Shown piece by piece: positions 7,898 through 15,082 of a stretch of DNA of 34,363 bases. The stretch's first letter is position 1; each line of letters opens with the position of its first letter. The stretch is from contig NZ_JAKFUM010000027.1 in assembly GCF_021732705.1 (NCBI RefSeq), positions 1-34,363 of the forward strand, read 5' to 3'. This DNA is from Nevskia sp. (GTDB taxonomy: Bacteria > Pseudomonadota > Gammaproteobacteria > Nevskiales > Nevskiaceae). Position numbers and translations under genes: made by a program. The notes beneath the pieces are model-generated. The model saw only the letters and a program-made list of their open reading frames with translations, did no database searches and was not told the DNA's origin.

Positions 7898-9876
7898 CGA
7901 TGAAAGACGGAGGCGCGGCCTGCGCCGCCAGCGACCCCGGCCGCCGCATGCGGATCCGGCCCCGACGAGGCGGCAGCAGCCGGCGCGCGATCCTTCATCA
8001 GCGCGTTTTTGGCGGTATGGAAGCCGTGGCAGTCGGTGCAGACGGTCTGCACCCGCGCCGGACTGCCGCGGTCGCCGTGGCATTCGCGGCAGCGGCCGAT
8101 CGGCGGCGTCAGCACGTCGTCGCCGCTGCTGGACTGCGGCGCGGCGTGGCAGCTCGTGCAGTCGTCGGTGGCGTGCCGGCCATGCGGAAAGGGGCTGGCC
8201 TGCGTCAGCCGCTGCGTGGTCAGCGCCAGCGGCCGGATCCGCCACGGCGAGATCGTCATCGGCGCCAAGGTCAGCACCGCGCCGCGCGTGGCGAGATCGG
8301 GGCTGCGCGGCGGCGTCGGCATGTCCGGCGTCCGCTCGACCGTGTGGCAGTAGCGGCAGGTGCGCTTATCGAAGGTCTCGTCGATCACCAGCCGCGAGCG
8401 CCTGTCGGCCCAGGCGAGGGCGGCCATCGCATCGTTGCTGGCCAGCGCTTCGCCGGGACGGCGGCGCAGCTGCACGGCCGTCGGAGCGTCGGCTGCCATC
8501 ACGCCGCCGCCGAGGGCCACGCGGGCGTAGTAGTCGCGGATGGTGTCGACGACGGCGGCCTCGTTGCCGTGCGGCACGACTCTCGACGGATCATTCGGCT
8601 CGAAATCGAGCCGGTGGCATTCGGCGCAATGCGTTTCCATGCGGATCGGCCGGAAGCCGATGCCGGAGCCATCGGCCTCATGGCAGTTCTCGCACGTCAG
8701 CACCTGCGTGCCGTTCGGCCCCTTGATGCCGGCCTGCGCCACGTGCAGGTCATGCGGATACTTGAGATGGCTGTCCGATTGCAGCACCTTCGGGCTCGGC
8801 AAGGCGGCCGGGGCTTTCGGATCGATCGGCAGCGCCTCGGGATCGATCCAGCGGAACGCGGCCTTGATCGCGGGATCGGCGGCCTGCTGTTCCGCCGACA
8901 CGCGCCGCGCGATCTGCGGCGTGAATCCGGGATGACTGAACGAGAAGTTCGCCACCGGCGTCATCTTCGCGGTGCCGAAGCGCGTGCCGGGCTCGGCATG
9001 ACAATCGGTGCAGCGTTGATCCTGGCGCGCGGCCATGCCGGCGGCACCGCGATGCTCGTGATGGCAGTCAGTGCAGTGGGCCTCGCGGAACTCGGCCTGA
9101 TCGAGCTGCTCGCGGGCCTCGACATGGTGCGCGGTGGTCTCGTGGCACCGCAGGCAGCTGCGATCTTCCACCTGCACGAACGGCTGCTCGTGACACTGAC
9201 CGCAGTCGCGTTCGAACCACGCATGCGACGGGCTCGACGGGCCCGGCTGCCACTGGCGATCGTCCGGCCGCCACCGCACCAGCCGCGCCGCGAGCCCGGC
9301 TTCCGGCGGCACCGCGGCACCCGACAGTTGCCGCGCGGCGGCTTCGAGCTGCTCCGGGCTGCGCGGCGGCTGGCCATCGCCGAAGCGCAGCCATGCCGGC
9401 AGCAGCAGACTGATCAGCACGATGGCGGCAAACAGCCCGATCGAGACCACGCGACGGCTGTGGCCGATGCGGCCGAGCCGCTCGCGCAGCGCATCGAGCC
9501 GGCGCGCACGATCGTCCCGCGCGGTGCGCAGCTCCTGCACTTCGACCACCAGATCGATGCCGGCTTCGGCCGGAACCGCCTTCGCAGGGCGCAACAGGTG
9601 CAGGCGATGGCGACCGCAGTCGACCGTGCTGTCGAACGCGTGGACGCGGGTCTCGACCGTGCCATCGGCCCTCACGCGCAGGATCTCGACCTGTCGGGCG
9701 CCACGGCCATCGGTCACCGTGCGCAGTGACAGCGCCGTGGCCGGGATGCGCAGATCGGCCAGCACCAGATCCTGATCGGCGCCATGGCCGATGCGCAGGC
9801 GCTCGCCTTCGAACAGCGTCTCGGCCGGCGGCTTGCGCAGCGTCGGCGTGACCTGATGACGGATCAGCACCTTCAT
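7894..9876 (-). CDS. Membrane-anchored decaheme cytochrome with degenerate FHA domain
   Basis: 660 residues. Residues 1-115 resemble a forkhead-associated domain (RIGHGADQDLVLADLRI matches the RIGR...D.VL.D core), but the conserved SRxH phosphothreonine-binding residues are replaced (IPATALSL). One membrane helix follows at about 146-163 (GLFAAIVLISLLLPAWL). The C-terminal domain has ten CXXCH motifs at about residues 225, 241, 268, 289, 395, 417, 507, 573, 596 and 613, plus extra histidines that could be distal ligands. Topology by inference: FHA in the cytoplasm, hemes in the periplasm. The ATG at 9876 is chosen because a GGTGG lies just upstream; a GTG at 9885 is also in frame. The stop overlaps the barrel gene start. 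Probably passes electrons from the b-type protein toward the outer membrane. Confidence 0.82.
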   Translation of the reverse strand: MKVLIRHQVTPTLRKPPAETLFEGERLRIGHGADQDLVLADLRIPATALSLRTVTDGRGARQVEILRVRADGTVETRVHAFDSTVDCGRHRLHLLRPAKAVPAEAGIDLVVEVQELRTARDDRARRLDALRERLGRIGHSRRVVSIGLFAAIVLISLLLPAWLRFGDGQPPRSPEQLEAAARQLSGAAVPPEAGLAARLVRWRPDDRQWQPGPSSPSHAWFERDCGQCHEQPFVQVEDRSCLRCHETTAHHVEAREQLDQAEFREAHCTDCHHEHRGAAGMAARQDQRCTDCHAEPGTRFGTAKMTPVANFSFSHPGFTPQIARRVSAEQQAADPAIKAAFRWIDPEALPIDPKAPAALPSPKVLQSDSHLKYPHDLHVAQAGIKGPNGTQVLTCENCHEADGSGIGFRPIRMETHCAECHRLDFEPNDPSRVVPHGNEAAVVDTIRDYYARVALGGGVMAADAPTAVQLRRRPGEALASNDAMAALAWADRRSRLVIDETFDKRTCRYCHTVERTPDMPTPPRSPDLATRGAVLTLAPMTISPWRIRPLALTTQRLTQASPFPHGRHATDDCTSCHAAPQSSSGDDVLTPPIGRCRECHGDRGSPARVQTVCTDCHGFHTAKNALMKDRAPAAAASSGPDPHAAAGVAGGAGRASVFHR

Positions 9877-9922
9877 GCCGGCCACCCGCGCCGACAGGCG
9901 CTGTGTGCGACGACGGCGCGCA

Positions 9923-10858
9923 TCACCAGTACAGGAACACGGACACGATGTGCCCGGTCAGCGCCGCGAGCAGGGCGAGGGTCATCGGCACGTGCAGCAT
10001 CAGCCAGACGCGCATCCGTGCATGGAACGCGAGATCGCGGCCGAGCCGGGTCAGCAGGCTGTGCCGGCGTGCGAGCAGGTCGATCAGTTCGGCGACGCGG
10101 CGGGCGTCGTCGCCGGTGCGGCGGCCGGTGGCCAGCTGCGCGGTGATGCGTTCCAGCATGGTGCCGGCGCCGCCGTTGGCGGCGCGCACCTGCACGGCGC
10201 GGCCGCGGAGGTGATCGCGCATCCGGTTCGAGATCGCGGTGGCCTCGATGGCCCGCAGCACCAGCAGATGGGTTTCGCGATCGACCGCACTGGCGAGGCT
10301 CAGCACGCGCTCGTCGGCCTCATCGAGATCGATCAGCCACTGATCGCGGCTTTTGCCGGCACGATTGGCGGTGATCAACGCGGGATAGCGGCTGTACGCA
10401 ACCACGCCGTAGAGCCCGCTGAGCACCACCAGCAGCATCAGCAGCCAGGCCAGCGTGTGGATGTTCCAGCCGAATTCGAACGCCGAATGCAGCGTGCCGA
10501 CCAGCACCAGCGCCAGCCCGAGCCAGACATGGGCCGACGTCCAGCCACGCACGGTACCCAGCCGGCTGCTGTAGCGCCGGCGCCGGATGCCGAGCGCGCT
10601 CAAGGCCAGGATCAGCGCTGTGCCGATGCCGCCCAGCGTGTAGCCCAGCCAGGTGCCGCCGTTGGCACCGGCCACCGGCGCATGGCGCCAGTAGGCGAGG
10701 GTCGAGGCCGCGCACAGCAGCAGGGCCAGCTTCAGCCACCGGAAATCGGCATGGCCGAGAAAGCCGTCGTGAACGCCCCGGCTCAGACTCGGCGGCGTGC
10801 CGGCAGGCGCGGCCGCCACGCCCGACGGAGGGGACGGGCTCACGGTCGACGTGCTCAC
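9923..10858 (-). CDS. Di-heme b-type integral membrane protein (ferric-reductase-like histidine pattern)
   Basis: 311 residues with five predicted membrane segments (about 41-60, 70-91, 108-128, 134-156 and 283-310) and a charged loop of about 125 residues between segments 4 and 5. Segment 3 has H110 and H124, and segment 5 has H289 and H303; both pairs are H-X13-H. That is the two-heme ligation spacing known for ferric reductase/NADPH oxidase and cytochrome b helices. The start is GTG, overlapping the stop of the flavin-ferredoxin gene (GTGA, 10855-10858); no good alternative start keeps the full N-terminus. Inference: carries electrons from the cytoplasmic Fe-S/FAD partner, or from quinol, across the inner membrane to the FHA-decaheme cytochrome. 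The exact family is not certain. Confidence 0.72.
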   Translation of the reverse strand: MSTSTVSPSPPSGVAAAPAGTPPSLSRGVHDGFLGHADFRWLKLALLLCAASTLAYWRHAPVAGANGGTWLGYTLGGIGTALILALSALGIRRRRYSSRLGTVRGWTSAHVWLGLALVLVGTLHSAFEFGWNIHTLAWLLMLLVVLSGLYGVVAYSRYPALITANRAGKSRDQWLIDLDEADERVLSLASAVDRETHLLVLRAIEATAISNRMRDHLRGRAVQVRAANGGAGTMLERITAQLATGRRTGDDARRVAELIDLLARRHSLLTRLGRDLAFHARMRVWLMLHVPMTLALLAALTGHIVSVFLYW

Positions 10859-13254
10859 GTCAGGCTCGACACGCGCAGGAACGTTTCCGGGCTCGCCCGG
10901 ACGGCGGCACCGGTCGGGCAGGCGCGGACGCAGGCCGGGCCGCCGGACAGCGCCATGCACATGTCGCACTTCACCGCCTTCTTGTTGGCGGATGCCGCAA
11001 CTTTCGCAGGCGATTTCGCCGGCAGCCCCGGTTCGCGGCCGCCGAACATCATCCAGCGCCACAGGCTTGGCCGTTCGACGGCCGCTTCCGCCATCTGGAT
11101 CACGCCGTAAGGGCAATTGCGCTCGCAGTTGCCGCAGCCGATGCAGGCATCGGTGATGAACACTTCGCCTTTCGGATTGCGCCGGATCGCGTCCGGCGGG
11201 CAGTCCTTCATGCAGTGCGGGCTTTCGCAGTGCCGGCACGAGGTCGGCACGTGCAGGGTGCCGAAGCGGGCGCCAGCCTCGCGCTTCAGCCGCGAGACGC
11301 CGCCGTGCGTGTCGGCGCAGGCCTTTTCGCACTGATCGCAGCGCGTGCACAGCGATTCATCGATCAGCAGCGCATCGGTCGCTTCGCCGAGACCCTGCGC
11401 CATCAGGAAGCCGACCACCGGGCTGCGGTCGTGCTGTTGCGAGGCGGCATAGTTCGCCGAGATGCGCGCCTTGTAGATGTCGGTCAGCCGCTCGCGCAAC
11501 GCCGGTTCGGCCGCCAGCAGCGCCTTGAACGTGCGGCCGTCGATGCGGATCGTCTCGCCGGGCGCGGCGGCGTGGGCCGTGACGGTCTGCGCGGTTTCGC
11601 TGAGCAGCGCCAGACCGCCGACGAACTCGCCGACCGGCGCATAGCTCAAGGTGGCGTCATGGCCGTCGATCCGGCGCGAGACGGTGACCGAGCCCTTGCT
11701 GATGATGTGCAGGCAGTCCGCGGCATCGCCTTCGCGGAACAGGCAGTCGCCGGTCTGCCAGCGTTGGACGCTGGCGCTCTCGATCAACGGCTGGATCGAC
11801 GACAACGTCACCTGCGGCGCGAGGGTGGTCTGGATCATGCGGCGGAGGAAGGTCGACTCCACCGGCTGGCGGAAGCCCGGCACCTGCGCCATCAGTCGCA
11901 GCAGGGTGCGGCGCGGCGTCTCGATCAGCAGGCAGCCTTCCGCCGCACGGACGGTGGCGGCCCGGCGCCGGCCGGACAGCAGCGCCATTTCGCCGAAGAA
12001 CTCGCCGGCATTCAGCCGCGTGCGCTTGCCGCTGGCGTGCTCGGATTCGATCGCGCCGTCGACGATCAGATAGAAGCGGTCGTCATAGTCGTTGCGGGTG
12101 ATCACCACGGTGCCGGGCTTCGGCGCCAGCACCGCCGATTCCAGCAGGAACTCGCGAAGCTGCAGGCGGGTCAGCGCCGCCAGCAGCGGCAGACGCCGCC
12201 ACAAATGATCCAGACGGTCGTCGATGTCGTCGCCGGGCAGCAGGGCCAGCCGCTCGCGCAGCATCGGCTGATCGACCGGTTCGACGTTGACGCCGGCGAT
12301 GGTTTCGATCACGTCGAAACCCTGGTTCAGCGCCTGCTTGATCAGCGGGAAGCCGGCCAGCGCGCCGACGATGTACAGCCCCGGCACGCTCGATTCGTAC
12401 TGCGGGCTCAGGGTCGGCAAGGCGTTGCGGTCCGGCGTCGGAAACACCACGCCGAGCCGTTCGACGAACGCGCGCGGCGGCGTGGCACCGATGCGGGCGA
12501 TGATCCGGTCGCAGTCGATCACCACTTCGGAATGGCCCACGCCGAGCACCAGCCGCGCGGTCTGCGCGCTGGCGCCGGGCTCGATCCGCAGCACGCGGGC
12601 GCTGTAATGGCAGACCACCGAGCCATCGCGGATCGCCGCGACGATGCGGCCTTCGTTGGTGCTGTTGGCGAAGCGGAAGTCGTCGAACTCGTTGACGATG
12701 ACGACGCGGTTCTGTGCGGTCAGCGCCAGCGCGTTCTCGAGGCCGGCATTGCCGACGCCGACCACGACGATGGTTTCGCCGCTGTATTCGTCCGGATCAT
12801 CCAGTTGGTACTGCAGTGCCGGATGCTCGGCACCCGGGCAGGTGAGGCGGTTCAGGTTGCCCTGCAGACCAATCGCCAACACCACCTTGCGGGCGAGGAC
12901 CTGATCGCCGCCGGCAACGGTCAGCCGGAAGTCGTCGCCTTCGCGCGTGATCGCCTGCACCGCGGCATCGAGCCGCACCTGAACGCCGAGATCGGCGATG
13001 CGCGCGGACCAGCCATCGAGGATCGCTTCGCGGATGCCGTCCGCGAACGACAGCGGCGAGCGCAGCGGCAGGGATTTCGGCTCCGCCATCACCTGCTTGC
13101 CGCGCTGGTAGCGGTAGATGGTGTTCGACAGGCGGGGCTCGGCTTCGAGCAGCAGATGCGACAGACCGCGTTCGGCCGCACGGGCGGCGGCCGACAGGCC
13201 GGCAGGCCCCGAGCCGACGATCGCCACGTCCACCGACACGATGGCCCCCGCCAT
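10855..13254 (-). CDS. Fusion: FAD/NAD(P) oxidoreductase + two cyclic-nucleotide-binding domains + four-cluster ferredoxin
   Basis: 799 residues, cytoplasmic. Residues 6-325 are a two-Rossmann flavin reductase: GSGPAG for FAD near 14, GVGNAG for NAD(P) near 166 and GLYIVGALAG near 292. It lacks the CXXC of thioredoxin reductase. Residues about 365-475 form a cNMP-binding domain with an intact-looking phosphate cassette (GEFFGEMALLSGRRRAATV). Residues about 480-595 form a second, degenerate one (GEFVGGLALLSETAQTV, lacking Glu and Arg). Residues 636-785 hold four cysteine groups (CTRCDQCEKAC, CRHC...CMKDC, CIGCGNCERNC, CDMC...CVRAC), as in the four [4Fe-4S] electron-transfer subunits of the DmsB/HybA type. 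Predicted first gene of the operon: oxidises (or makes) NAD(P)H and exchanges electrons with the b-type protein. ATG 13254 follows GGGGG; GTG starts at 13272 and 13275 are alternatives. Confidence 0.88.
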   Translation of the reverse strand: MAGAIVSVDVAIVGSGPAGLSAAARAAERGLSHLLLEAEPRLSNTIYRYQRGKQVMAEPKSLPLRSPLSFADGIREAILDGWSARIADLGVQVRLDAAVQAITREGDDFRLTVAGGDQVLARKVVLAIGLQGNLNRLTCPGAEHPALQYQLDDPDEYSGETIVVVGVGNAGLENALALTAQNRVVIVNEFDDFRFANSTNEGRIVAAIRDGSVVCHYSARVLRIEPGASAQTARLVLGVGHSEVVIDCDRIIARIGATPPRAFVERLGVVFPTPDRNALPTLSPQYESSVPGLYIVGALAGFPLIKQALNQGFDVIETIAGVNVEPVDQPMLRERLALLPGDDIDDRLDHLWRRLPLLAALTRLQLREFLLESAVLAPKPGTVVITRNDYDDRFYLIVDGAIESEHASGKRTRLNAGEFFGEMALLSGRRRAATVRAAEGCLLIETPRRTLLRLMAQVPGFRQPVESTFLRRMIQTTLAPQVTLSSIQPLIESASVQRWQTGDCLFREGDAADCLHIISKGSVTVSRRIDGHDATLSYAPVGEFVGGLALLSETAQTVTAHAAAPGETIRIDGRTFKALLAAEPALRERLTDIYKARISANYAASQQHDRSPVVGFLMAQGLGEATDALLIDESLCTRCDQCEKACADTHGGVSRLKREAGARFGTLHVPTSCRHCESPHCMKDCPPDAIRRNPKGEVFITDACIGCGNCERNCPYGVIQMAEAAVERPSLWRWMMFGGREPGLPAKSPAKVAASANKKAVKCDMCMALSGGPACVRACPTGAAVRASPETFLRVSSLT

Positions 13255-13466
13255 CGTTGCAGCCCCCGTCACCACAGCCGTGCCCCGTCAGTTCTGTCGT
13301 TATGTTGGGAAGACTACGGAGTGGCCGAAGCATCGCCATTGATCGCGAATAAGACCGGATCGCACCGCAGCATATGTAATGTCATCGCGTTGCGAGAGGA
13401 TGGTCGAAGCGTCGGCGGCAAAGGCCGCGATCGGTGTTCGGGAACGGATTCGGGAGGCATGACACG
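13255..13466. promoter_or_regulatory. Divergent intergenic region of the cytochrome locus, with an FNR-like half site
   Basis: This 212-base gap must contain the start signals for both the minus-strand operon and the plus-strand cytochrome. A TTGAT-CGCG-AATAA at 13339-13352 keeps one perfect half of the FNR/ANR consensus (TTGAT-N4-ATCAA) and three of five bases in the other. A match of this quality can occur by chance. I see no convincing -35/-10 pair on either strand. Confidence 0.3.
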
Positions 13467-14807
13467 GTGAGGCAGCAGCAGGGTGCGAGGTCGTCAGGAT
13501 GGCGTTGCGGCGTCCGCGGCCTGCTGTGGCTGCTGTGCAGCCTGTCGGCGCGGCCGCTGCTTGCCGACGCGCCGGCCGGCGATCGTCACCTGGGCGTGGC
13601 GACCTGCGCCGGCAGTACCTGTCATGGCGCCACCCGGCCCTTCGCCGGCAGTGCCATCAGGCAGGACGAATACTTCATCTGGCAGCGACAGGATCCGCAT
13701 GCCGGCGCGCTGCGCAGCCTGCAGACGCCGGAGGCCGATGCCATCAGCCGCCGGCTCGGCATGGGGCCTGCCGCCAGCGCCGAAAACTGCCTGAGCTGTC
13801 ATGCGGAGAACGTGCCGGCAGCCCTGCGCGGCGAGCGCTTCGTCGCCGATGACGGCATCGGCTGCGAAAGCTGCCATGGCGCCTCGGAGCGCTGGATCGG
13901 CACGCACGTCAAGGGCTATCGCACCGACGACGAGCGCCTGGCCGCCGGCCTGCACGCCACGTGGAAACCCGCCGTGCGCGCCGAACTGTGCGCGAGCTGC
14001 CACGTCGGCGATGCCGATCACCGCATCGACCACCGGACGATGGCGGCCGGCCATCCGCCGCTGCTGTTCGAGCTGGACACATTCACGGCGCTGGAGCCGC
14101 CGCACTGGGATGTCGACGACGATTACCGGGCGCGCAAGGGTGACGCCGACGGCGCCCGCGACTGGGCGGTCGGGCAGGCGGCGGCGGCCCGGCGCGTGCT
14201 GGCGAAGCTGATGCGGACGCCGGTGGCCGGCGGCCTGATGCCGGAACTGTCGCTGTTCGACTGCAACGCCTGCCATCACGGCACCCGGGCCGGCCGAGCG
14301 AACGCCGAACGCAATGGCGGCATGCCGGTCGGTACGCCACCGCTGGCCGACACGCCGCTGGTGATGCTGCAGCCGTGGCTGGATCTGATCGATCCGGCGA
14401 TGGCCGCCGAATGGCGTCGGCACTGGACGGCGCTGCACGCGGCGGCCAGCGATTCCCGCGAGGCACTGCAGCGCGAAGCCGACGCGATGACCCGACTGAT
14501 CGACCGGCGGATCGTGCCGCTGGCCGAGCGCAGCCGCCTGTCGCCGTTGCAGCTGCGGCAACTGGTCGCGGCGATCGTCACGGCCGCCGGCGACCGTCAT
14601 CGCGGCGATTTCAGCCATGCCGAGCACACGGCGATGGCCGTGTCGGTGCTGGCCACCGCCTGGTCCGAGCGACAGCGGACGCCGGCGCCGACCGCGTTGA
14701 AACCCGCGCTCGATGCGGTCTATCGGGAAGTGCAGGACCGCGACCGTTTCAGCCCCGCACGCTGGACGGACTCGCTGAAAGCCGTCATCTCGGCGCTCGG
14801 CGGCTGA
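13467..14807 (+). CDS. Multiheme c-type cytochrome, cytochrome c554-like
   Basis: 446 residues with a signal peptide ending in LLADA (about residues 15-35). Heme sites are one CX4CH (CAGSTCH, residue 47) and four CXXCH (CLSCH 108, CESCH 133, CASCH 175, CNACHH 266). The spacing and the GxxCESCHG segment resemble the cytochrome c554 family of periplasmic tetraheme carriers. The last 170 residues have no heme motif and look helical. Start: GTG 13467, preceded by GGGAGG eight bases upstream; an upstream in-frame GTG (13434) has no such site and would lengthen the signal peptide. It is transcribed divergently from the five-gene operon and probably belongs to the same electron route as a soluble periplasmic shuttle. 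No hydroxylamine oxidoreductase is nearby, so a nitrification role is not supported. Confidence 0.8.
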   Translation: MRQQQGARSSGWRCGVRGLLWLLCSLSARPLLADAPAGDRHLGVATCAGSTCHGATRPFAGSAIRQDEYFIWQRQDPHAGALRSLQTPEADAISRRLGMGPAASAENCLSCHAENVPAALRGERFVADDGIGCESCHGASERWIGTHVKGYRTDDERLAAGLHATWKPAVRAELCASCHVGDADHRIDHRTMAAGHPPLLFELDTFTALEPPHWDVDDDYRARKGDADGARDWAVGQAAAARRVLAKLMRTPVAGGLMPELSLFDCNACHHGTRAGRANAERNGGMPVGTPPLADTPLVMLQPWLDLIDPAMAAEWRRHWTALHAAASDSREALQREADAMTRLIDRRIVPLAERSRLSPLQLRQLVAAIVTAAGDRHRGDFSHAEHTAMAVSVLATAWSERQRTPAPTALKPALDAVYREVQDRDRFSPARWTDSLKAVISALGG

Positions 14808-15082
14808 CCCTTTCCCCCGGAAAGGCCTCGCGGTCCGATTCGCGAGACCGCAAATGCGGGCCTTCCCGGGCCGGAAGTGTTAAAATCGCGTGACCAACTG
14901 CCGGTCCGCCCGCTGCCATTCCGCCGTGATCCGGTGACGGTGGCGAGCAGCTGCCGACAGACCCCGAGCCGTGCAATAACAGCCGCTGTCCATGCGGCGC
15001 TCATGATTCGCAACTCCGTGGGTTCTGGGCCGTGTCCGCACGGCCCCGTCGCCTGGCGTGCGAATCCTCGAACGAAACCAGA
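14808..15082. promoter_or_regulatory. gyrA upstream region
   Basis: A 275-base gap. Just after the cytochrome stop there is a short inverted repeat, CCTTTC/GAAAGG (14809-14825), followed by CTCGCG/CGCGAG (14827-14846), without a T tract; it could act as a weak terminator. A TAAAAT at 14881-14886 is a candidate -10 element, but I see no matching -35. The remaining 190 bases may be a long gyrA leader. No gene seen. Confidence 0.3.

Noticed and set aside
10855-13254. Annotation of the flavin domain as thioredoxin reductase
   Set aside because: The redox-active CXXC of thioredoxin reductases is absent; only the FAD and NAD(P) folds are shared.
13467-14807. A role in nitrification as electron acceptor of hydroxylamine oxidoreductase
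   Set aside because: Only the cytochrome c554-like fold suggests this. No hydroxylamine oxidoreductase or ammonia monooxygenase gene is in the window, and the neighbours point to a different chain.
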